Below, piece after piece: positions 1 to 5,060 of a stretch of DNA of 10,760 bases (position 1 is its first letter; every line of letters starts with the position of its first letter). A model generated the notes under the pieces. That model was given only the letters and a program-made list of their open reading frames with translations. It searched no databases and was not told where the DNA came from. A program made the translations under genes and the position numbers. Source of the DNA: an uncultured Anaerolineaceae bacterium (lineage in GTDB: Bacteria > Chloroflexota > Anaerolineae > Promineifilales > Promineifilaceae); NCBI GenBank assembly GCA_937967805.1, contig CALBTC010000256.1:1-10760 (forward strand), written 5' to 3'.

Positions 1-464
1 TGGCTGGGGGGGTTGTCCATGACCTGGTGGGTGGCTTCGCCCAGGCTGTCGGCGTATTGTGCATGGTAGGCGATGGCTTCGGTGATGGTTTGGCTGTCTT
101 CGCTGTCGTTGATGTCTGGTAGTTCGCTGTATTGGCCGGTGAGGAACGGTTCGGCCGTTTCCAGCCCTTCAAACTTAACGCGGCGATGCAGTTCAACGAG
201 CATTTGCACGCCCATGTGTGGGGTGCGCAGCACATCGCGCACGGTGGCCAGAACGCCAACCGGCACTAAATCTTCTTTTTTGGGCAGCTCTACCTCGGCA
301 TTGTATTGGACGAGGATGAGCAGTTCGCCGCCGCGTTCAACAGCGGCCTGGGCTGCAGCCAGGGAGCGTCGTCGCCCGATGGAGATGGTGGTTGTTACAC
401 CGGGAAAGACAACGCCGCCGCGCAGCGGAACGATGGGTACGGTTACATGGGGTGTTTGTTCCAT
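1..464 (-). CDS. lon: Lon-like ATP-dependent protease, N-terminal part (cut by window edge)
   Basis: The visible 154 residues match the N-terminal substrate-recognition (LonN, PUA-like) domain of the ATP-dependent protease Lon, a cytoplasmic AAA+ serine protease that degrades misfolded and regulatory proteins. The signature near the start is PLRGGVVFPG (residues 13-22), followed by IGRRRS (29-34), an EDLVPVGVLATV segment and an MLVELHRRVKF segment, the usual order in LonN. The start is the ATG at 464, preceded by AAAGGA about seven bases upstream. The frame stays open to the left edge, so the AAA+ ATPase and Ser-Lys protease domains would lie outside the window. A stand-alone LonN-domain protein of about 200 residues is an alternative, because the catalytic part cannot be seen. 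The gene is separated by 266 bases from the aldo/keto reductase upstream, so it may have its own promoter, but I see no convincing -35/-10 pair. Confidence 0.82.
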   Translation of the reverse strand, partial: MEQTPHVTVPIVPLRGGVVFPGVTTTISIGRRRSLAAAQAAVERGGELLILVQYNAEVELPKKEDLVPVGVLATVRDVLRTPHMGVQMLVELHRRVKFEGLETAEPFLTGQYSELPDINDSEDSQTITEAIAYHAQYADSLGEATHQVMDNPPS

Positions 465-730
465 GATATTGTCCTTTATCGACTCGAATCTTACTTTGCC
501 GGTACGTCTGCTTCCTAAAATATGCGTTACGATACTTAGCTTTTCTGACCTTTTTGCTTACACGATGATTGTCAGGAAGGTTTGGCGGCTTGATTCTGTC
601 GTTATGCAAAACTTCTGCAAGTCATGATTTACAGTATTAGCGCACCGTGCTTGCTTCACAATAGGTCTATAGTATTTTAGGAAGTGATCGGGGTAAAACA
701 ATGGTCCTACGTCAGAATCGTGTTAGAAAT
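465..730. other. Spacer upstream of the Lon-like gene with a 12-base inverted repeat
   Basis: This 266-base AT-rich spacer separates the end of the aldo/keto reductase gene from the Lon-like gene. It carries CTTCCTAAAATA at 511-522 and its exact reverse complement at 673-684, 150 bases apart. I see no CIRCE-type heat-shock operator, no strong sigma70 promoter, no hairpin with a T run and no convincing small ORF. It presumably holds the Lon promoter, but the sequence alone does not place it. Confidence 0.4.
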
Positions 731-1735
731 CTAATTCCAGGGGAGATCACTGCGGATTTGCCAATATTCGGCCGTTTCCTCGCGCATGCCCAATAATGTA
801 TGGGCCAAATCCGGTTGCCAATCCACATTAAGGGCAGCTAAGTTTGAGATAAGATGGTCGGTTTGGGCTGCGCCGCTGAGGACGACATCGACAAAGGGCT
901 GGTTGAGTACGGCCGCAAGCGCCAGGGCATCGACGGTGGTCTGGTGCCGTTCGGCGAGTTGGGTAAGTGCGTGCAATTTAGCCTCGAAGTCGGGGGATTG
1001 GTTGCGTGGGGTGAGACGGCCGTTGGCCAACGCCTCCTTAATAATCACCCCCATCCCGGCTTCGTGGGCGGCGGTGAGAACGGCCGTTGCTGACTGCTCT
1101 AAAATGTTCCAGGTGGCCTGCACCGAGCCAAAGAGCAGTTGGCCGTCAAACTCAATTTCCAGGGCGCGCCAGAGCGTTTCCGCCTGGCCGGTGCCGCTGA
1201 GGGAAAGGCCGATGACGGTACCGGCGCTGCGCAGGCGGGCCAGTTCAGCCAGTACCGGCTCATTTTCCAGGACGCCGCTGTCCAGCGTGGCCGAATGAAT
1301 CTGGTAAATGTTAAGCTGATTGCCCAGCAGCGCCTGCGATTCCTGCCACTGGCGCTGCAAAACAGGTAGCGTGTGCTCCTTAACCTCGTGCTTTTGCCCT
1401 TCGGGCAGATTGACCTGCCAGCCGGCGGTGTAGGTGTAGCCCCACTTGGAGCCGATGGTGACACTGGCGGGGTCGATCTGACGGCTGTTGAGCCAGGAAG
1501 CGAGGAAGGTTTCGGCACGGCCGTATGACCGGGCCGCATCAAAGTAGCGAATCCCGGCCTCCCAGGCGGCATCCAGCACATTGTGCGCGTGGGCTTCCAT
1601 GGCGGCGACGTCATACTCATGATCCAGGTCTTTGCCGTGCCCCAGATTGATGTAGCCTGGACGCCCCAGCGCGGCCAGCCCCAGGCCAATTGGGGTGACG
1701 GTTAAGTTGGCTTGGCCGAACGGTTTTTGTTCCAT
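731..1735 (-). CDS. Aldo/keto reductase
   Basis: This 334-residue cytoplasmic protein has the aldo/keto reductase signature and probably performs NAD(P)H-dependent reduction of a carbonyl compound. The catalytic tetrad is visible: Asp66 and Tyr71 in YFDAARSYG, Lys97 in IGSKWGY and His147 in YQIHSA. The length is typical of the family's (beta/alpha)8 barrel. The C-terminal part has a conserved-looking VVLSGAAQTDHLISNL segment, where the family binds the phosphate of the cofactor. The ATG at 1735 is preceded by CGAGGT at a suitable distance. The gene follows the acetyltransferase by 50 bases on the same strand and is probably the last gene of the operon starting near 3880. ACGGCCGT occurs three times inside it (1016, 1080 and 1517). 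The substrate cannot be predicted; relatives range from sugar and aldose dehydrogenases to general detoxifying reductases. Confidence 0.88.
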   Translation of the reverse strand: MEQKPFGQANLTVTPIGLGLAALGRPGYINLGHGKDLDHEYDVAAMEAHAHNVLDAAWEAGIRYFDAARSYGRAETFLASWLNSRQIDPASVTIGSKWGYTYTAGWQVNLPEGQKHEVKEHTLPVLQRQWQESQALLGNQLNIYQIHSATLDSGVLENEPVLAELARLRSAGTVIGLSLSGTGQAETLWRALEIEFDGQLLFGSVQATWNILEQSATAVLTAAHEAGMGVIIKEALANGRLTPRNQSPDFEAKLHALTQLAERHQTTVDALALAAVLNQPFVDVVLSGAAQTDHLISNLAALNVDWQPDLAHTLLGMREETAEYWQIRSDLPWN

Positions 1736-1759
1736 GCGGGTACCTCGAACTTTATTTTA

Positions 1760-1784
1760 CCGCGGAGACGCGGAGAGCGCAGAG
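1760..1784 (+). repeat. Dispersed intergenic repeat, RCRCAGAG family (copy 1)
   Basis: Three near-copies of an 8-base unit lie here: CCGCGGAG (1760-1767), ACGCGGAG (1768-1775) and GCGCAGAG (1777-1784). The copy fills the short spacer between the aldo/keto reductase start and the acetyltransferase stop. The same unit recurs in other gene spacers of this window and not obviously inside genes. Confidence 0.6.
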
Positions 1785-1785
1785 A

Positions 1786-2262
1786 TTATTTTTGGCTGGC
1801 GGGCCAGACCATGATGGCCAGGTAGCCGGGGATACGGCCGATCCATTGGATCGGTTTGAAAAAGGCCCGGGCCAGGCGAAAGTAAAGGGGGATGGAACGG
1901 CCGTCTCCCCCCTTCACCTCCACAAAGCCAAACTGCTCATAAAATGGTACCAGCCTGTCCATACAGGTTAGCCAAACGGGCGGCTGCTGGTTGGCCAGCA
2001 AATGCTCGATTATCGTGCCGGCCACGCCCTGTCTCCGCCATGCTTTTTGCACAGCCACAGAGGCCAACTCACGTGAACCATCCCGGTGTGGTTTGATTTG
2101 CCCGCAGCCGATGAGACGGCCGTTTTCGTCAATAGCTACAATAAAACGGTGCCACTTCAGCCCCATCGGGTTGATGTTGACGGCGCGAATGAGCGCTTTG
2201 ATGGCGGCTTCATCGCCGGCCTGGGCCGGACGATAGGTGATGGCGGGCTGAATGTCACTCAT
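1786..2262 (-). CDS. GNAT-family N-acetyltransferase
   Basis: The 158-residue product has the GNAT fold signature. GNAT enzymes transfer an acetyl group from acetyl-CoA to an amine. Motif A is ELASVAVQKAWRRQGVAG (about 65-82), with the acetyl-CoA pyrophosphate-binding loop RRQGVAG at 76-82. It is followed by FYEQFGF (107-113), the typical motif B region. The N-terminal YRPAQAGDEAAI (10-21) is the usual first strand and helix. An in-frame TGA directly precedes the ATG at 2262, which fixes the start, although no clear Shine-Dalgarno sequence is visible. The basic, hydrophobic C-terminal extension (about 125-158) goes beyond the core fold and could be an amphipathic or membrane-touching helix. 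The gene lies between the GerW-family gene (101 bases) and the aldo/keto reductase (50 bases) on the same strand. The substrate is unknown. Confidence 0.85.
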   Translation of the reverse strand: MSDIQPAITYRPAQAGDEAAIKALIRAVNINPMGLKWHRFIVAIDENGRLIGCGQIKPHRDGSRELASVAVQKAWRRQGVAGTIIEHLLANQQPPVWLTCMDRLVPFYEQFGFVEVKGGDGRSIPLYFRLARAFFKPIQWIGRIPGYLAIMVWPASQK

Positions 2263-2323
2263 TCAGCCGTTGTGAATAAACCGCAGAGTTCGCAAACTGG
2301 CGCAAATTGCGCGTGCAGCTTTT

Positions 2324-2347
2324 CTCTGCGTCTCTGCGCCTCTGCGT
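2324..2347 (-). repeat. Dispersed intergenic repeat, RCRCAGAG family (copy 2, inverted)
   Basis: On the plus strand this reads CTCTGCGT, CTCTGCGC, CTCTGCGT: three perfectly phased 8-base units, i.e. RCGCAGAG on the minus strand. It lies in the spacer between the GerW-family and acetyltransferase genes, in the opposite orientation to the copy at 2799-2822. Just to its left, at 2300-2312, is a near-palindrome, GCGCAA-A-TTGCGC, in the same spacer. Confidence 0.65.
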
Positions 2348-2363
2348 TGGCTTTTTAAACACC

Positions 2364-2777
2364 TCACGCTTTCATTTTGCGCAAGGCCATGGCCATTGCG
2401 CCCAGGGCAGTGAACATGGTAATGGCGATCTTGGTGACATCAACGATAGGTTCCACACGCACGCCGCTGGGGCTGATGATGATGGTCGCTACCGGGCGGG
2501 CTGTCGTGCCGCCGCCACCACCCCCACCGCCACCATAGCCGATGGGTTCACTGGCTTCTTCGTTGGCCGCGGGACCAACACCCCCGCCGCCGCCGTAGCC
2601 TACGCCCATGCCGGCCGAGTATTCGGAGGCGGTGATGATGGTGTGGTCGCCCACGGTGACGGGCTGGCTGAAGACGGCATCAGGCCGGGTGACATCGAAC
2701 AGCTTGCCAATAAGCTCGTTGGCGGATTGCTGATCGGGAACTGATTCGACTAAGAGTTTGTTGTAATTTTCGCTCAC
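2364..2777 (-). CDS. GerW/YtfJ-family protein
   Basis: This 137-residue protein resembles the Spore_YtfJ (GerW) family. The core TVGDHTIITASEYSAGMGVGYG (about 41-62) is followed by two glycine tracts (62-66 and 82-90) and then ATIIISPSGVRVEPI (97-111), the family's usual closing strand. A short hydrophobic C-terminal segment (about 116-132) could sit in a membrane. In Bacillus, YtfJ/GerW affects spore germination. Relatives are widespread in bacteria that do not sporulate, where the role is unclear. The start is a GTG at 2777, supported by AAAGGAG about six bases upstream, the best-placed ribosome binding site in this operon. The gene follows the small membrane-protein gene by 51 bases. It is flanked by inverted copies of the RCRCAGAG repeat at 2324-2347 and 2799-2822. 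Spore function is not implied. Confidence 0.78.
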   Translation of the reverse strand: MSENYNKLLVESVPDQQSANELIGKLFDVTRPDAVFSQPVTVGDHTIITASEYSAGMGVGYGGGGGVGPAANEEASEPIGYGGGGGGGGGTTARPVATIIISPSGVRVEPIVDVTKIAITMFTALGAMAMALRKMKA

Positions 2778-2798
2778 GGATTTCTCCTTTTATTTTTA

Positions 2799-2822
2799 AC
2801 GCAGAGGCACAGAGGCGCAGAG
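2799..2822 (+). repeat. Dispersed intergenic repeat, RCRCAGAG family (copy 3)
   Basis: Three contiguous 8-base units are present: ACGCAGAG (2799-2806), GCACAGAG (2807-2814) and GCGCAGAG (2815-2822). The copy sits between the GerW-family gene's ribosome binding site and the stop codon of the upstream membrane-protein gene. Confidence 0.65.
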
Positions 2823-2828
2823 GAAAGT

Positions 2829-3137
2829 CTACTGGGCTGTCAAGGTTTCTTGTTGTGCATCTGTTGCTTGTTTAAAGATGAGGCGCAGGAGCAGGGAGAG
2901 CAGCAGGCTGGCGGCCAGTACGCTCCAGGTGGCCAGACGGGTGATGTCGGTGATGGGCAGTCGTCGGCTGTGGTCGCCTTGCTGGACGAGTACGGCCGTT
3001 GGCCGCTGCCACACAAAGCCGCCGTAGGGAAACTTGATGATGAGCGCCTGGGATTCGGGAATAAGGGTGTGGTGTGGGGTTTGCACGGCCGTTCCCTGCA
3101 CCGTCTTTAGCTGAACAAAATCGGTAAAATTAGCCAT
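2829..3137 (-). CDS. Small single-pass membrane protein, unknown function
   Basis: I do not recognise this 102-residue protein. The first 65 residues are mostly polar, with beta-like stretches (HTLIPESQALIIKFPYGGFVW, about 23-43). One hydrophobic segment follows (about 67-88, WSVLAASLLLSLLLRLIF), then a short polar tail, which suggests a tail-anchored or single-pass inner-membrane protein. Arg and Lys residues occur on both sides of the segment, so the topology is not obvious. The start is secure: the ATG at 3137 is preceded by AAGGAGG at about six bases. It lies between the TPR protein (61 bases upstream) and the GerW-family protein (51 bases downstream) and is presumably co-transcribed. A partnership with the GerW-family protein is plausible but is inferred from neighbourhood only. 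Confidence 0.72.
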   Translation of the reverse strand: MANFTDFVQLKTVQGTAVQTPHHTLIPESQALIIKFPYGGFVWQRPTAVLVQQGDHSRRLPITDITRLATWSVLAASLLLSLLLRLIFKQATDAQQETLTAQ

Positions 3138-3198
3138 CGATCCTCCTTGTTCGTGACCTGGTGTGAGTTTTTAAGAAACTGTGGGAAGTGTGGGGCGA

Positions 3199-3852
3199 TT
3201 AATCTTCCTGGAAGTGGCGGTCGAGCTGTTCCAGCAGTTGGGCCGCTTCTACCAGCTTGTCCAGCGGATTTTCTTCACCGGTGAAGTAGCGGTAGTCGGC
3301 CGGCATCAAGTCCAGCGTTTCGACAATTTCCTGGTATTTTTCTTTGAGAGAACGTTCGTTAATGCCAAAAACGGCCGCAATCTGCGAACGGCCGATTTCT
3401 AAAAAGTTCACTTTGACGATGGCATACACCAACGCCGCCGCCCAGAGAGAGGGTTTGGGGGTGCGTAACGGCCGTCGGCCAATGGCAATACGATATTCCA
3501 ACCACATCTGAATCGCTTTGCCAATTTGCGGCAGTTCCAGATCTAGCTGCTTCATTCCTTCGATGAGATCAGACTCAACTTCATCCAGGCCGGTCGAGAA
3601 AAGCTGCTCGTAGCGGGCGGCGACATCCCCTTCCGTTTCCGTTTGCAGGTAGCCGCCCAGGGCGGCCATTGCCTGGTCATAGTCGCCACCACGGGTGTAA
3701 GCGCGGGTGAGGTTGAGGCGGTATTCAGGATTTTCCGGATCGTCGGAAACGGCCGCAGTAAACGCATCTACCGCCTTCTCGATCTGCCAGGAATCATAAA
3801 AAGCCAGACCTGATTGATTATGTTCTACTGCCCGTTTTTGTTTACTTGTCAT
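3199..3852 (-). CDS. TPR protein with C-terminal helical (DUF6398/cyclin-like) domain
   Basis: The 217-residue product has about two tetratricopeptide repeats at residues 10-75 (NQSGLAFYDSWQIEKAVDAF, then YRLNLTRAYTRGGDYDQAM). A second helical region follows at 112-185, containing RTPKPSLWAAALVYAIVKVN, then IGRSQIAAVFGINERSLKEKYQEI. The second region has the pattern 'population of organisms checked for WAAALVYA, then an HTH-like IAAVFGI-S-K' seen in DUF6398-type domains and distantly in TFIIB/cyclin boxes. I make this match from memory, with moderate confidence. No membrane segment or signal peptide is present, so the protein is probably cytoplasmic and could bind a partner protein or nucleic acid. 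It is the first gene behind the promoter at 3885-3913, with a leader of about 26 bases. The ATG at 3852 has no strong Shine-Dalgarno sequence. Function is unknown. Confidence 0.75.
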   Translation of the reverse strand: MTSKQKRAVEHNQSGLAFYDSWQIEKAVDAFTAAVSDDPENPEYRLNLTRAYTRGGDYDQAMAALGGYLQTETEGDVAARYEQLFSTGLDEVESDLIEGMKQLDLELPQIGKAIQMWLEYRIAIGRRPLRTPKPSLWAAALVYAIVKVNFLEIGRSQIAAVFGINERSLKEKYQEIVETLDLMPADYRYFTGEENPLDKLVEAAQLLEQLDRHFQED

Positions 3853-3884
3853 GAGGCCGCCAATTCCGCGTGATTTATGGTTGC

Positions 3885-3913
3885 ATTGTACAAAGTGGCA
3901 GAACGAGCGTCAA
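3885..3913 (-). promoter_or_regulatory. Sigma70-type promoter of the TPR/GerW-family operon
   Basis: On the minus strand TTGACG (3913-3908) is followed after exactly 17 bases by TACAAT (3890-3885), matching five of six bases at each box. Transcription would start near 3878 and give a leader of about 26 bases before the ATG at 3852. No further promoter as good was found before the downstream genes, which supports one transcript running towards the aldo/keto reductase gene. Confidence 0.65.
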
Positions 3914-3983
3914 GCGGATAGGACTGTAGTCATGGGACCTCGTCCGGCGATTTGAAAGGTTTGTACTTTTTTAACAAATTGAT

Positions 3984-4799
3984 CTATGAGCCAAGCGGTT
4001 GGAAGCTGCGCAATATTGCCTCGAAGTCTGACTGGTGCCGTGGATATTGGGCAAAGCTGGTGCAGGTGAGAACCAGGTAAACGCCGTCTTCGCCGGGACC
4101 AATCTGTTCCAGGCAGCGCCATAGCACCTCGCCTTGCTCAATGTTGAAAAGCAGGCTGCCTGTTTGCTCCGCCACAGAATCCTCAAGTTGATTCACGGCG
4201 GAAAGGGTGACATTTTCTGGCAGCTGCGCCTGCGCATAGGCCATCACTTCATCGGAGGGCAATTGCTGCAAACGCCGGCTGTGGGCAACGAGCACAAATA
4301 CCGGGCTGCCGTTATCAAAGACGGCCGTATCTTCCGTGCCCAAAAAAAGGAGCTGCGTGTCGGGGACCAGGGCATCAAACGTGTGATCGATGGCTTGCAG
4401 CGGTGGGCTGCTGCGCAAGGTTATCGCTTCCGGCGCGCGCGTCATATCAATAAGGTGCCAGGTTTCCGGCAGATTAAGCGTGAACTGAAGCTGGTTGTCG
4501 GTAAAAGGTTGCCAGCCTGCCGGAGCGATGTTGTCGCGGCTTTCTATAAATAAAGGGGCTTGCCCAATGGCGCGGGTGGTGACAATGAGGATGAGAAGGG
4601 CAACGGCCGTTAACCCGGCATAGAGCAAGATGGTGGTGAAGGGGGGCATGGGGGTGGCGTTTTCGTCGGAAACGGCCGTGGCCAACTGCGGCGGCTTGAC
4701 CACAGAGGAGCTATCATGTGACAACGTTCTGCCACAATGCCAGCATTGTTTGTCGGTTGCCATCACCGTTTGTCCGCAATGTTCACAGCGCCGAACCAT
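3984..4799 (-). CDS. Zinc-ribbon, membrane-anchored protein with PsbP/DUF1795-like domain
   Basis: The 271-residue product starts with a zinc ribbon (Cys5, Cys8, Cys19 and Cys22 in CEHC and CWHC). A flexible linker and one transmembrane helix follow (about 54-76). The C-terminal domain of about 190 residues begins WQPFTDNQLQFTLNLPETWHL, the opening typical of PsbP-like/DUF1795 domains ('feature of a substrate-like strand, then lipoprotein-type PxxW'). It closes with YPRHQSDFEAILRSFQ, the family's usual final helix. The ribbon should therefore be cytoplasmic and the large domain outside the membrane. The molecular function is unknown; similar architectures are common hypothetical proteins in Chloroflexota and related groups. 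The ATG at 4799 has only a weak upstream GGGGAT. The next gene downstream starts 131 bases later behind its own promoter, so this gene is probably transcribed separately. ACGGCCGT occurs at 4321, 4603 and 4672. Confidence 0.72.
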   Translation of the reverse strand: MVRRCEHCGQTVMATDKQCWHCGRTLSHDSSSVVKPPQLATAVSDENATPMPPFTTILLYAGLTAVALLILIVTTRAIGQAPLFIESRDNIAPAGWQPFTDNQLQFTLNLPETWHLIDMTRAPEAITLRSSPPLQAIDHTFDALVPDTQLLFLGTEDTAVFDNGSPVFVLVAHSRRLQQLPSDEVMAYAQAQLPENVTLSAVNQLEDSVAEQTGSLLFNIEQGEVLWRCLEQIGPGEDGVYLVLTCTSFAQYPRHQSDFEAILRSFQPLGS

Positions 4800-4945
4800 G
4801 TTCTCATCCCCGTGGTGAAATCCTGGACCATTTCAGTCCAAAAACAGTACGCACGTCCTATTGCTCGCCTATAGTACCCTATCTTAAACTAATTGCATTG
4901 TACACAAATTGATTCCCAAATTCCTCCTTTTTCTCCTCTTCCCGC

Positions 4946-4973
4946 AAAAGGCCTTGCAATCGCAAGGCTTTTT
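4946..4973. terminator. Intrinsic terminator downstream of mutS2 (bidirectional form)
   Basis: GCCTTGC (4951-4957) and GCAAGGC (4962-4968) form a perfect 7-bp stem around the loop AATC. A flanking A run (4946-4949) and T run (4969-4973) give a U tail on either strand. For transcripts leaving mutS2 leftwards the tail is CTTTT; the plus-strand tail TTTTT is slightly better. It lies about 90 bases beyond the mutS2 stop and separates mutS2 from the zinc-ribbon gene. Confidence 0.75.
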
Positions 4974-4987
4974 GTTTGCTTTGGTTT

Positions 4988-5055
4988 GGCCACAGGGAAC
5001 ACAGAGCGTTTTGAGTTTTTTCTTGAATCCTCAGCTTCGTTTTTCCTCTGTGGCC
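4988..5055. repeat. Dispersed intergenic repeat, CCACAGAG type (copy 4, inverted pair)
   Basis: GGCCACAG at 4988-4995 begins a GGCCACAGGGAACACAGAG element. At 5048-5055 CTGTGGCC gives the exact complement of its first eight bases. The pair frames about 50 bases just beyond the mutS2 stop codon and could form a long-loop hairpin. A related direct copy, GCCACAGAGGACACAGAG, lies just upstream of mutS2 at 7499-7516, so the gene is flanked by the element on both sides. Confidence 0.55.
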
Positions 5056-5060
5056 GGTTC

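Larger units (their letters stand above)
4800..5060. other. Spacer between mutS2 and the zinc-ribbon gene
   Basis: This 261-base spacer holds, from right to left, an RCRCAGAG-type repeat pair (4988-5055), a hairpin terminator (4946-4973), a 23-base run of pyrimidines only on the plus strand (4921-4943), and a TGTACAATGCAA sequence on the minus strand (4904-4893). The last resembles the -10 region of the operon promoter at 3885-3913 but lacks a matching -35 box. It may be the promoter of the zinc-ribbon gene, about 97 bases upstream of its ATG. I see no gene here. Confidence 0.45.

Noticed and set aside
73..627. Long plus-strand open frame over the Lon-like gene
   Set aside because: It is antisense to a clear LonN domain, is rich in Ser/Arg/Thr in a way typical of shadow frames, and has no ribosome binding site.
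683..751. AGTGATC/GATCACT inverted repeat near the end of the aldo/keto reductase gene
   Set aside because: Only seven bases with a 55-base loop, partly inside the coding region and without a T run, so chance is likely.
2505..2600. CCGCCACC-rich tract that could look like a tandem repeat
   Set aside because: It is the glycine-tract coding sequence of the GerW-family protein, which is normal for that family.
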